DNA of 64,000 nucleotides from the NCBI GenBank assembly GCA_024233545.1, contig JACKPL010000002.1, positions 124,001-188,000 on the forward strand, written 5' to 3'. This document shows, one piece after another, positions 35,580 through 44,373 of the stretch (positions within the stretch are counted from its first letter, which is position 1; each line of letters begins with the position of its first letter). Source of the stretch: a bacterium (GTDB lineage: Bacteria > Auribacterota > Auribacteria > Auribacterales > Auribacteraceae). The notes under the pieces are model-generated. The model was given only the letters and a program-made list of their open reading frames with translations. It did no database searches and was not told where the DNA came from. The translations under genes and the position numbers were made by a program.

Positions 35580-36503
35580 TCACCTTCTCCCGCACCCGAG
35601 GAGATAGCCGATGTGCCAGCCGCACTTCGATGCACACCGCATGAATACCGTTTTACGATCGCATTTTCCAAATAACCGCGGTATCCCGATAAGATAGCGC
35701 AGAAACGACTTCAACCGCGCTTTGTAAACCGGCGAAAAAAAGACGTCGCCGTCGATCTGCGCGCGCGCTTTGCCGCACTGAAAACCACGCTTAAACCGGT
35801 ACCGGCATGTCATATGCTCAAACGGCGCGAAATGCAACACTTTGATCGACGGGTCATACCAAAAATACGGTTCCGATCGGTATATCCGGCAAAACAGCTC
35901 AACCTCTTCGCTCATGCGGATGGTTCTGCCGTCCATGCCGAAGGAATCGGAAAACCCGCCGAATGTTTCCAAAACCTCACGGCGGAACGCCATGTTTGAA
36001 CCGGAAAACCCGTACCGCGCATCAGGCGAATTGAGGAATCCGGCGGAATCGCCCCACGACCGTATTTCCAAATCGTCGCTGAACCATGGAGGCGGATAAT
36101 CCTCGTACCACGGATGAATCACGCCGCCGACCGCCACGGGTTGCGGCGATGCCGTCTCGAATGCCGCGATAATCCGCTCGCACCATGCCGGTACCGCTTG
36201 CGCGTCGTCATCGAGGTAGGCAACGTATGTTCCCTTGGCGGCTCGCCAGCCGGCATTGCGCGCGTTGCTCAGCCCTTGTTTCGGTTCTTTGATCGACCTG
36301 ATATACGGAAAATGTTCTTCGTATCCAAGGATAACATAGCGGGTTTTATCGGTGGAGTTATTGTCGACAACGATTACTTCAAACTGTTTAGGGTCAACGG
36401 TTTGGTTGGTAAGAGAACGCAAACAGTGCGCCAGCATGCAGTCGCGGTTATAGGTGCAGACAACAACGGAAAGTTTAAGGTGCGGTTTAGTCGGTTTAGT
36501 CAT
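35580..36503 (-). CDS. Family 2 glycosyltransferase
   Basis: 307 residues from ATG 36503, which overlaps the upstream stop by 4 bp (ATGA); upstream in-frame starts lie inside the neighbour. GT-A fold: LSVVVCTYNRD at the N-terminus, VIVVDNNSTDKT, ARNAGWRAAKG, then the metal-binding YLDDDAQ. An acceptor-side FSGSNMAFRREVLE and EEVELFCRIY follow. It would transfer a nucleotide sugar onto a lipid-linked or surface glycan in the cytoplasm. It is the last gene of the glycan operon. Its final 260 bp have been copied to 34.1 kb. Confidence 0.9.
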   Translation of the reverse strand: MTKPTKPHLKLSVVVCTYNRDCMLAHCLRSLTNQTVDPKQFEVIVVDNNSTDKTRYVILGYEEHFPYIRSIKEPKQGLSNARNAGWRAAKGTYVAYLDDDAQAVPAWCERIIAAFETASPQPVAVGGVIHPWYEDYPPPWFSDDLEIRSWGDSAGFLNSPDARYGFSGSNMAFRREVLETFGGFSDSFGMDGRTIRMSEEVELFCRIYRSEPYFWYDPSIKVLHFAPFEHMTCRYRFKRGFQCGKARAQIDGDVFFSPVYKARLKSFLRYLIGIPRLFGKCDRKTVFMRCASKCGWHIGYLLGCGRR

Positions 36504-37696
36504 GATGCGGCCGCTTTTTCGTAGTACGCTGTAAGGAGCGCAATCGTTTTCGACGTATCGAACTCTTTGATTCTCAATAAAGCATTCTGTTCGATGCGTT
36601 TTTTGTCTTGTTCTGATAAATCGGCAGTTTTGCACAGGCAATTAAGCAATGACTGCGCATCAGCAGGGTTGCAGAGGAATCCGTCATGCCCGTCAGTAAT
36701 GATTTCCTCGAAACTGGTGCCATGAGAACCGATCACAATTTTGCCCAGCGCCATTGCTTCAAGGCACGTATTCGGAAAATTGTCGATGCGCGACGGCAAA
36801 ACAGCCGCGGCGGCATTCTGAATAATAGGGAAAAGAACACTGTGCGCAAGCGGGCTGAAATGGAGTATGCGTCCGGAGTGTTCGCCGGCGCAGGAGTTGA
36901 CGTGAGCCATCATGGTTACTCCTCGTTTGAAGCCGACATCTTTTCCGATAAAAACAAAATATACATCTTTATATTTTGATAAAAACCGATTGATGCATTC
37001 GGCGATGATATCGACTCCTTTCAGTATGCCGATCGTTCCGAAAAAAAGGAAATACTTTTTGCCGGATAACTGGTTACGATATAACGAGTCGTCAGAGGAG
37101 CTCAGTTCCGGAATAGCAATCGGGGAAGGAATGACGGTAACCTGTTTGCCGGTGTGTTCTGCAATAAGCGCGCTGATTTTTTTGCTCGGCCCAAAGAGAT
37201 GATTGCTTTGTTTGAGTGCTCTGTGTTCGAGTTTTTCGAGGCATTGTTGAGTGAACGTAGGTTTTGCAAATCCGTACGCATCGCGTAAAAATGGCTGATA
37301 GCTCGAAATGCGTGTTACCGACGGGACAGTTTTTAGCTTGAAAAGCGAAACCGCAGTGTAATTTGTATATTGGATGATATCGAACGGCGATTGAGTGTGT
37401 ATTTTTTGTATGTGCCGTTTGAGCGCATAACTTTGCCAAATCCAGCGTATAAACGAATTGGTTTTTCCGCCGCAGAATAAACGATTGACTGCGTTAATCC
37501 ATTTTTGATAACAGTTTACGCGGTATATGGTTATGCCGTTATGTCGTAATTGTTCTGTTTTGCCGGCAACAACAAAAACTGCCGGTTCGTGGTTTGACTG
37601 TGCTAATCCATGGCATGTTCGCTGAAGGTAATTTGCCAATCCGCCGTGAAATTTTTGTTCCGACACATATTCGGGAGTAACAAATGCGATTCTCAT
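36500..37696 (-). CDS. Family 4 (GT-B) glycosyltransferase
   Basis: 398 residues from ATG 37696, overlapping the upstream stop by 4 bp. MRIAFVTPEYV...FHGGLANYLQRTCHGL is the acceptor-side start of a GT4 enzyme. The donor half shows FFGTIGILKGVDIIAECI and the nucleotide-sugar motif IDNFPNTCLEAMALGKIVIGS with E-x7-E spacing typical of retaining GT4. It is translationally coupled to both neighbours in the glycan operon. The sugar is unknown. Confidence 0.9.
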   Translation of the reverse strand: MRIAFVTPEYVSEQKFHGGLANYLQRTCHGLAQSNHEPAVFVVAGKTEQLRHNGITIYRVNCYQKWINAVNRLFCGGKTNSFIRWIWQSYALKRHIQKIHTQSPFDIIQYTNYTAVSLFKLKTVPSVTRISSYQPFLRDAYGFAKPTFTQQCLEKLEHRALKQSNHLFGPSKKISALIAEHTGKQVTVIPSPIAIPELSSSDDSLYRNQLSGKKYFLFFGTIGILKGVDIIAECINRFLSKYKDVYFVFIGKDVGFKRGVTMMAHVNSCAGEHSGRILHFSPLAHSVLFPIIQNAAAAVLPSRIDNFPNTCLEAMALGKIVIGSHGTSFEEIITDGHDGFLCNPADAQSLLNCLCKTADLSEQDKKRIEQNALLRIKEFDTSKTIALLTAYYEKAAAS

Positions 37697-38745
37697 TGCA
37701 GGCGTCCCTGTTCGATCTGCGCAATAAAATCGGCAATGTGCGCGTCTTCCGGTTTGATATGTCCGTCGTGCCAGCGGAGGGAACGGTCCCAATACCCGGG
37801 GCATTGTTCTACGGTTTCGCTTTTGTATGCGTAGGAGATTTCGTTAATCAAAAAAGTACCGCCAGGAGATTTGAGGAAATCGTAAGCCATGCTTTGAAAA
37901 CCGAGTTTTAGCGAAATATCATGAGCGGCTTGAACAACTTCCAGCGGAATATGTTTCGGGTTGTGGTCAACCAAACCGCTTCCTGATGCGCGAAAGTCGT
38001 CGGGGCGGTTGCGGCGGATAAACCCGAATGCGCGGTTACCGATGACCGTTATCCGGATATCGTGGGTATTATCAGGTAGATACTGCTGAAAATAGACGTA
38101 GTTCCTCTCAGGAATATAGTAGTTGTTCAGAGGCGGATATTCGTTGCGGCATAGATAGTTCAGTGCGCCGGTTATCCGTTTCACAAAACGCTTGATACCG
38201 CTTTTCGAAGGAGAATAAGCGGGATGAGCAAATTCGTTAAATGAATACGGAAACAGGTGTTTATCGAACATCGTATCAATAATTTTTTCAGTTTGTTTTT
38301 TAGTATCCAATTTGATGATATTCGCCGAGCCTGCACCGACTGAGAGTTTAAAAACCAGCGGGAATTCGCACGAATCGAGGAACGCAAGCGCGTCGCTTTT
38401 GTTCCAGAATATCCATGACGGGATATATGGCGCTTCGATGGAGGAAAGAAGGTAGTGTTGAGCCGTTTTCTCATCAAAATGCCAGCGTGATGAGAAATTA
38501 GGAAAAACCGGAACCTTCATGCAGTATTCAATAGCGGTAAGAATTTTATGAGCGGATATTTTGTCGAAAGGCGTGTGAAAAAAATGCCATAACGCACCAC
38601 TGCACTGTCTAATTTTTTGCAGGATGCCGTTTGAGTGAAAATCGCATTCCAGAACAGAAACATTTTTTTGTTTCAATGCGCATATCCATTGTGGAGCGTA
38701 ATTGAGTTTATGCAGATGAGGTGTTGTATGAACGGCAATTTTCAT
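37693..38745 (-). CDS. ATP-grasp domain protein in glycan cluster
   Basis: 350 residues. ATP-grasp features: PSWIFWNKSDALAFLDSCEFPLVFKLSVGAGSANI (ATP-lid Lys and Gly-rich loop), YFQQYLPDNTHDIRITVIG, GFIRRNRPDDFRASGSG, and the metal-binding end FLINEISYAY with Asn and Glu. The order matches RimK-like carboxylate-amine ligases. In a glycan cluster such enzymes often attach amino acids or modify sugar acids; this role is inferred. It overlaps both neighbouring genes by 4 bp. Confidence 0.82.
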   Translation of the reverse strand: MKIAVHTTPHLHKLNYAPQWICALKQKNVSVLECDFHSNGILQKIRQCSGALWHFFHTPFDKISAHKILTAIEYCMKVPVFPNFSSRWHFDEKTAQHYLLSSIEAPYIPSWIFWNKSDALAFLDSCEFPLVFKLSVGAGSANIIKLDTKKQTEKIIDTMFDKHLFPYSFNEFAHPAYSPSKSGIKRFVKRITGALNYLCRNEYPPLNNYYIPERNYVYFQQYLPDNTHDIRITVIGNRAFGFIRRNRPDDFRASGSGLVDHNPKHIPLEVVQAAHDISLKLGFQSMAYDFLKSPGGTFLINEISYAYKSETVEQCPGYWDRSLRWHDGHIKPEDAHIADFIAQIEQGRLQ

Positions 38746-39491
38746 TTTTGTGCTATAACCAATATCATTGGGCTGTACAGCCGTGACGACGGGAGTACGC
38801 GGCGCACTTTTTTATCGACTGAATTAACTAATTTCATGAATCCCCGCATATTATTTTTTACAAACGGAGCATCCCACGAAAACCAAACCGAAGTGCTCAT
38901 GACGTAGTCGGCAAATAAAATACGCGATGCGTAACGAGCAACGCTTTGCTTGAGCGTATGTAAGTTCATTATTTTTTCATTGTGAGCATTGCGCATTCTC
39001 TGCCAATGTTCCGGTGTATAAGCCAATTTACGGATTATCCCTTGCAGTCCGCCTATGTATGGTACGCTTAATATGAGGTAACCGTTTGGTTTTAAGATGT
39101 CGGAATGTGCTTTCAGTACCTTTTCATAATCATCGAAATGCTCAATAAACCCGAATGAAGAAACAACATCAAACGGTTCGATTGTGCCGAGGTCAAAGAA
39201 ATCCTTATTGATAATGTTGTAGTCGGTAATGCCGTTAAATTCAAGAAGTTTTTGTATGTCTTTCCAGTGTTCGCTATATTCAATTGCAGTCGGATGATAG
39301 CCGAATCGTTTAGCAAAATAAGTGAGGTGTGTGCCGGGGTACCCGCCAATTTCAACGCACCGGAAACTGGTTTTTTCGGGCAAATATTTTTCAAGGTATG
39401 GTGCAAAAGGAGTTGTTGTTACTGGAAATGGAGAAAAAGCATGCCGCGTTTCGTCCCAGTATTCTTTGGTTGTGAATTTCTTAATTCCCAT
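38742..39491 (-). CDS. SAM-dependent class I methyltransferase
   Basis: 249 residues. The SAM-binding motif I is VEIGGYPGTHL, followed by AIEYSEHW (motif II acidic residue) and the SFGFIEHFDDYEKVLKAHSDILKPNGYLILSVP segment of the Methyltransf_11/23 type. It likely caps or decorates the glycan made by this operon. It overlaps the preceding gene by 11 bp and the following one by 4 bp. Confidence 0.87.
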   Translation of the reverse strand: MGIKKFTTKEYWDETRHAFSPFPVTTTPFAPYLEKYLPEKTSFRCVEIGGYPGTHLTYFAKRFGYHPTAIEYSEHWKDIQKLLEFNGITDYNIINKDFFDLGTIEPFDVVSSFGFIEHFDDYEKVLKAHSDILKPNGYLILSVPYIGGLQGIIRKLAYTPEHWQRMRNAHNEKIMNLHTLKQSVARYASRILFADYVMSTSVWFSWDAPFVKNNMRGFMKLVNSVDKKVRRVLPSSRLYSPMILVIAQK

Positions 39492-40395
39492 AGAGCGCCC
39501 TTTTTATACTTGCGATTCTATCAGATATTTTATGTCGTTCTTTAATAAGAAGCCGTCCTTTTTCACGTAAGGAAATATATTTTTCCGGCTCTTTTTTATA
39601 TGTTGAGATTATGTCGTTGAATGAATCTTTTGTAAAAATCAGCGCATTAGTGTTGTCGAATCCGAGCATATCGAGGTCGGGGCAATATTGTCCGATCAGC
39701 AACGCGCCGGCAGAAGCAATTTCAAAGTATTTCGGAGTTACGAGATTATATTTCGGATCAGACGAACCTGCCGCAACGATAGCGTCAAATGTACGGAGCC
39801 AAAGAAAATATTCTTCATCGGTAAGCTGTTTATTCTCAACGCCTGAATAGTCAAAGTTGCGGATTCCGGGTTGTTGGCGGCACCAGTTGCGTATATCGTA
39901 TGCTTTGCTTTGCTTTCCGCCGAAGATTACTACATCGTTTGAACGGTGTTCAATAGCATGGTCGGAGATGAACCGGTCAGGCAATGCCCATGGAAAATGA
40001 ACGAATTTTTCAATAGGAAAATTCTTAAAATGATAAAAGAACGGAGAATGGTAGACGCAAAAGAGGAAATCAAATCCGTTGCGGTCAAAATACGCCCGCC
40101 GTTCTTCAGGCTGGTAGTGCGGGTCGCTGTAACAGAGGGCTTTAACGCAGTCGATCTTCGGGTCAAACCGGATAAGCGGAGCTGACCAGCCGGGATAAAA
40201 AGAAAGAATATACCGCAGTTTTCGTTTGTGAAGTTGGTAATCAAACTGCGATGTAATTATAATCGGATCAAATGCAGTAATGATTGCGTCAACCATATAA
40301 CCGGTTAACGCACTTACCCATTTTCGTTTCTGATGAAACTTCCAGTTTATCACCAAGCCGAAATCAGATTGTTTCCATAGATGCGTGAGTAGCAT
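39481..40395 (-). CDS. CgeB-like GT-B glycosyltransferase
   Basis: 304 residues. The C-terminal half reads YFLWLRTFDAIVAAGSSDPKYNLVTPKYFEIASAGALLIGQ...DLDMLGF, the pattern of the CgeB/Glyco_trans_1_2 group, with the Glu of KYFEIASAG in the donor site. The N-terminal half is a less conserved Rossmann domain. AAAGGT lies before the start. It is separated from wzt by 71 bp and overlaps the methyltransferase by 11 bp. Confidence 0.78.
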   Translation of the reverse strand: MLLTHLWKQSDFGLVINWKFHQKRKWVSALTGYMVDAIITAFDPIIITSQFDYQLHKRKLRYILSFYPGWSAPLIRFDPKIDCVKALCYSDPHYQPEERRAYFDRNGFDFLFCVYHSPFFYHFKNFPIEKFVHFPWALPDRFISDHAIEHRSNDVVIFGGKQSKAYDIRNWCRQQPGIRNFDYSGVENKQLTDEEYFLWLRTFDAIVAAGSSDPKYNLVTPKYFEIASAGALLIGQYCPDLDMLGFDNTNALIFTKDSFNDIISTYKKEPEKYISLREKGRLLIKERHKISDRIASIKRALYGN

Positions 40396-40466
40396 CGATA
40401 TATACCTTTAAGCGTTACTATTTTAAACGGTTTACACACCAACATTATAATGGTTCTATCGAACGG

Positions 40467-41720
40467 TTAAGAAACAATTTTTATAGTGGGGTATGCCCAG
40501 CAATGCGGAGTGTTAAGGCCGGGTGTTACAACGGCTCCTTCTTTCCGCATAGTAAAATATCCAAAATGCCCATTAAAATAGGGATTTGTGTGCGATGTAT
40601 CGAATAAATGGAATGCGATTTTATATGTCCCGGTTGTGAGCTGTACCTTGTCAAAAAGAATGCGCATTTTTTGCGTTCCTTGTGAAATATCGAGTATTTT
40701 ATACGTTCCAAGGCATACTGCATCGTGCTGGTTGATAAAACTGATACAGAGTTTTGTTTTCAAAGAAGCTGGGCTTTTAAGTGAAACTTCAACAGTCAAA
40801 GAATCGTCAGATCGAAACTCTTTAGAAGGCGAACCGGCAGAATCATAGAGTACCATTTTTTCTATGGAAATTTCACTTGTGCCGTACCCGTGATACGTTT
40901 TGACTAATGACAACGCATTGGGATCGGATGATTGCTCAATGGGTTTTGGAGCGCTATCAGCGGTAAGCGACTGTAATTCGTACCGCGAAATAACATCGCC
41001 TGTTTTTCCATACGCGGCAATCCTGCCATGATGGAAAAATAATGCTTTTTCAGTAATTCCTTCGATCGTCTGCATATTGTGGCTGACGATAACAAACGTG
41101 ACGCCGTCTCTTTGCAATCCTGCAAGATGATTAAGGCATTTCCGTTTAAAATTTGCATCGCCAACCGCCAGTACTTCGTCTATTAGAAGTATATCCGGTT
41201 TGCAATGTGCCGCGATAGCAAATCCGAGCCGTACAAACATCCCGCTGGAATAATGTTTTACCGGTGCGTCGATGAAATCGCCGATGCCGGCGAAATCAAT
41301 TATGGAATCAAGTTTGCGCGCAATATCGTTTCTGGTCATCCCGAGAATCGTCCCATTGATAAAGATATTTTCTCTGCCTGTCAACATTGGATGAAACCCT
41401 GCGCCAACTTCGATGAGGGCTCCCATTCTTCCCCTGATGGATATTGCGCCGATGTCGGGCATGTAGATACCGTTGAGCATTTTGAGCATAGTCGATTTTC
41501 CTGCGCCGTTAGAACCGATGAGCCCTATGGCTTCGCCTTGACGCAGTTCGAAGGAGACATCATTCACTGCCCAGAATTCTCCACTGCGCAGGTGTGAGGC
41601 GGGTGAATTTAAACCTGTAAACGCCTTCATAAGGTCGGTTGCGCCATAAAGCATAGTGTGCTTTATGGTTTTCGAAAACTTTTTTGATACATTCTGAACA
41701 CTGATTGCAAAATTAGCCAT
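40467..41720 (-). CDS. wzt: O-polysaccharide ABC transporter ATPase with Wzt C-terminal domain
   Basis: 417 residues from ATG 41720 (TAATG overlap with wzm); the open frame continues upstream but only as antisense-like sequence inside wzm. ATPase domain: Walker A GSNGAGKSTMLKML, signature YSSGMFVRLGFA, Walker B ILLIDEVLAVGD, switch His in IVSHNMQTI. From about residue 255 a beta-sandwich domain follows (VEVSLKSP, GTYKIAFHLFD, GHFGYFTMRKEG). Known role: this C-terminal domain recognises the capped end of the O-antigen before export across the inner membrane. Confidence 0.93.
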   Translation of the reverse strand: MANFAISVQNVSKKFSKTIKHTMLYGATDLMKAFTGLNSPASHLRSGEFWAVNDVSFELRQGEAIGLIGSNGAGKSTMLKMLNGIYMPDIGAISIRGRMGALIEVGAGFHPMLTGRENIFINGTILGMTRNDIARKLDSIIDFAGIGDFIDAPVKHYSSGMFVRLGFAIAAHCKPDILLIDEVLAVGDANFKRKCLNHLAGLQRDGVTFVIVSHNMQTIEGITEKALFFHHGRIAAYGKTGDVISRYELQSLTADSAPKPIEQSSDPNALSLVKTYHGYGTSEISIEKMVLYDSAGSPSKEFRSDDSLTVEVSLKSPASLKTKLCISFINQHDAVCLGTYKILDISQGTQKMRILFDKVQLTTGTYKIAFHLFDTSHTNPYFNGHFGYFTMRKEGAVVTPGLNTPHCWAYPTIKIVS

Positions 41721-42625
41721 TATATCCGTTCGGTAATTTTTGTTTGGGCTACGTAAAACATCCTCCATCCGGTAAAAAAGAGAACAAACGAAAAACCGGC
41801 ACATATTAAAAAACCTGTTGTAAGGGAAGATGAACCGTAAAGTAACATTTCGCGCGGCAGATTGATAAGATAATGCAACGGATTCCACGCGCTGACTGCC
41901 GCCAACGTACCGGTAGGTTTGAGCGGGTAGAGAATCGGTGTTACAAGCATAACGCCCATTCCGATGAAATTGATCAAAGTCGGTATGTCGCGCAATACGC
42001 TGGCAATAAGTGCAAGCATACAGCCGATACCGAGCATAAAAAAGTAAAGCGGAATCAGTGTGAGTATGCTGTATGCAAAATGAAGGAGGTTGAATCGTAT
42101 ATCGCTTATCATACAGAGAATAACAACGAGGGCCATTCGGATAAAAAATTCCAATAGTGCTTGAAGAGATGCCGCAAATACCAACGCGATGCGGGGAAAA
42201 TTGATCTTCACGATCATCCCTCCTGCTTTTACCATTGCATTGGTACATTCAATCAGGCCGCCGTTAAAGAGATGAAAGAGAGAAATTCCGGCAAGAACAT
42301 AGAGTCCATACGGAACTTGTACGTTTTCGATATTCAATACGCCAGCTTTACGGATAAACATAAAAATAAAGGTCGTTGCCAGCGGCACAAGAAAAACCCA
42401 TAAGATACCTAAAAATGATTGGCGGTACTTTGCACTTATATCACGAATAAAGAAGCGGACAATCAATTGCCGCGCACTGAGGAGTTCGCGGAACATAAGG
42501 CGTGTAGTTTGAAACCGCCCTGTATCGCCTTCAATGCGTAAACCGGATGGCGTATATGAAACCGTTTTACAAGGTTTGCACAATGGTTCTTCAAGCGATG
42601 TAGCTAGTTTGCCGGGCGTCTTCAT
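41720..42625 (-). CDS. wzm: O-polysaccharide ABC transporter permease
   Basis: 301 residues. The first about 45 are polar and cytoplasmic, then an ABC-2 permease domain with about six membrane segments begins at LLSARQLIVRFFIRDISAKYRQSFLGILWVFL. The motif NPLHYLINLPREMLLYG near the C-terminus is typical of Wzm/TagG. It pairs with the downstream Wzt. It is the first gene of the minus-strand glycan operon. Confidence 0.92.
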   Translation of the reverse strand: MKTPGKLATSLEEPLCKPCKTVSYTPSGLRIEGDTGRFQTTRLMFRELLSARQLIVRFFIRDISAKYRQSFLGILWVFLVPLATTFIFMFIRKAGVLNIENVQVPYGLYVLAGISLFHLFNGGLIECTNAMVKAGGMIVKINFPRIALVFAASLQALLEFFIRMALVVILCMISDIRFNLLHFAYSILTLIPLYFFMLGIGCMLALIASVLRDIPTLINFIGMGVMLVTPILYPLKPTGTLAAVSAWNPLHYLINLPREMLLYGSSSLTTGFLICAGFSFVLFFTGWRMFYVAQTKITERI

Positions 42626-42862
42626 TTTTACAGTTTATGGAGTGAGTTTGTTATTTATATAAAAAATTTGCGCTAGTATATCATATATCAAAATTTGATA
42701 CACTGTTATTTAGAGCTTTTCTATTTTTTTTAAGAAAAGGATTAAAAAGAATTACAGAGCGCAAAACAGAATGTTAAGTAAATTATCTTCTTGCGATAGA
42801 ATGCCATTCTAAACTGAATATAGATATACAAAATATTCTTATCCGCTCTAAAACGCTACTTC

Positions 42863-43066
42863 TTAGTAGGATGAGCTGATCTTTGTACAGTAATATGACC
42901 GAGCTTTGCCTCGAACAAACGATGATGTATTCTGTTTTTGAGCGGATTTAGAATCTGTTTGTAAGGATGCTTGTTTGACCGGTGTCTCTTTATCTGCTGA
43001 ATGAACTTGAAGGGAATAACAAAAAACACTTGCCGCAATAATACTGAGAACAACAAAACTTTTCAT
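42863..43066 (-). CDS. Small exported protein, function unknown
   Basis: 67 residues with a clear signal peptide (MKSFVVLSIIAASVFCYSL..HSA) and a short, Lys/Ser/Gln-rich mature part of about 45 residues containing one Cys. GGAGGC eight bases before the ATG makes it a real gene rather than a chance frame. No family recognised. It lies between the glycan operon and the barrel protein and appears to stand alone. Confidence 0.68.
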   Translation of the reverse strand: MKSFVVLSIIAASVFCYSLQVHSADKETPVKQASLQTDSKSAQKQNTSSFVRGKARSYYCTKISSSY

Positions 43067-43176
43067 CTGTTTGAGCCTCCACTTTTATGAATTAAGAGTA
43101 ATTTAGCGAAATGATATCAGAAGCTGAGAATACTGTCAAATACTTATTTTTATTATTTTAGATAAAAAAGCGATAA

Positions 43177-43219
43177 AATACAAAGTGATGCACCGGCAAA
43201 AAGTGCATCACTTTGTATT
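43177..43219 (-). terminator. Strong terminator hairpin after the barrel protein gene
   Basis: 17-bp perfect inverted repeat AATACAAAGTGATGCAC / GTGCATCACTTTGTATT with a 9-nt loop. On the minus strand it is followed by a T-rich stretch. The stem is unusually long for an ordinary terminator. Confidence 0.82.
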
Positions 43220-43247
43220 CAAGTAATTAAGAAGAGAGGCAGATGTA

Positions 43248-44207
43248 TCAGAAACCGATTACGAAATTAAATCCACCGAGCAGTTCATCGTGTACGAGAT
43301 CAGTTTCGTCATCGGTAGATGTGCGTTTAAGGCGTTTTGAATAGCTGAGAAACGGCTCAACAGTAATATGGGTACCAATAGATACAGGGATAGAACCGCC
43401 AAATTGGAAAATTGAAAATGCAGATGTTTTTCCCCATTGGCGATGATTGTATCCTAGCGTAGCAAAAGTAGACAGAACAAATAACTTTAAGTCGAAATCT
43501 TGAGATATTCCCGCTTCATACCAGACGCCGTCTCCCGCGTCGATATCATGGGAAATTAAAAAGGACGGGTTAAATGGAAGATTGTAAGCTAATTTCCAAT
43601 ATATCTCATGTGAATCGTCGGTAGCTGGCGGAAACCAATAATAGATGTATCCGGTTGAAAGGTTGAAATCGAGGAGTTTCTTCAAAGGGTAACAGCAATT
43701 TGATTCATCGCAACCTATTATCTTTAAAAGTTCCAGCATATGAAAGGTATATTCTACAACGAAATCATATTCAAGGTCATTTTTGCCCGGGGTATCTTTT
43801 GTGATGTCTGTCCAGAAGGTAAATACGAGATCGCCAAAAGGCTCGAAATCAGGGCTGGCAGAAACAAATGGCTGGAATGATGTATCCGAGCCGAGTTTTT
43901 GCCCTCTCCACAAATACATATTTGCAGTGCTAAACCCCATTTCAATATCAAACGGAGATATGTTGCCAAGCGAGTCAAGTGCATCGTCTAGACCATGGAG
44001 GCTTTTTATTTCGAGGCGGTTATTCCCAACGAGTTTTTCAAGATGGCTCCCGAAATGCGCATCAAAAAAATTGGAAACAATTTCGGGTTCTAAGTAGGTG
44101 TTGCCGCACGTTTGTGCAGTGTTGTCTTCTGCATGCACTGATATAATAAAAGTATAGATAAGAGACAGTGTACATAAAAACAATAGGGTATGTGTTTTTT
44201 GCTTCAT
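43248..44207 (-). CDS. Predicted outer-membrane beta-barrel protein
   Basis: 319 residues with a signal peptide (TLLFLCTLSLIYTFIISVHA). From about residue 85 the sequence alternates polar and aromatic residues in short strands (IEMGFSTANMYLWRGQKLG, FVVEYTFHML, STGYIYYWFPP, YEAGISQDFDLK, LGGFNFVIGF). It ends in Phe, the usual recognition residue for barrel insertion. The STANMYLWRG start resembles TorF/porin-like barrels. AAGGAG supports the start. Substrate and role unknown; it may be a passive channel. Confidence 0.72.
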   Translation of the reverse strand: MKQKTHTLLFLCTLSLIYTFIISVHAEDNTAQTCGNTYLEPEIVSNFFDAHFGSHLEKLVGNNRLEIKSLHGLDDALDSLGNISPFDIEMGFSTANMYLWRGQKLGSDTSFQPFVSASPDFEPFGDLVFTFWTDITKDTPGKNDLEYDFVVEYTFHMLELLKIIGCDESNCCYPLKKLLDFNLSTGYIYYWFPPATDDSHEIYWKLAYNLPFNPSFLISHDIDAGDGVWYEAGISQDFDLKLFVLSTFATLGYNHRQWGKTSAFSIFQFGGSIPVSIGTHITVEPFLSYSKRLKRTSTDDETDLVHDELLGGFNFVIGF

Positions 44208-44373
44208 ATTAAATTGAACTCCTTACGTAATGTGTGTGATAGTATTAACCATTGCAAATGTGATGAAAGCATATAGTATGCCACAATTAGCCATAAAAAA
44301 GGGTGAAAGCGCATAATAAAATATGCAGAAGAGGAAGAGCATTATCTGAAATAATCGGAAAGGAGTATTTCTT

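Noticed and set aside
36504..36641. 46-residue N-terminal extension of the GT2 protein
   Set aside because: It lies within the upstream GT4 gene; ATGA overlap at 36503 matches the coupling seen in the rest of the operon.
41721..42248. N-terminal extension of the Wzt open frame
   Set aside because: It runs in another frame inside wzm, has no ABC-family similarity, and ATG 41720 gives a normal Wzt.
42856..43056. Open frame overlapping the small exported protein
   Set aside because: It is an out-of-frame shadow; the frame at 42863-43066 has the ribosome site and signal peptide.
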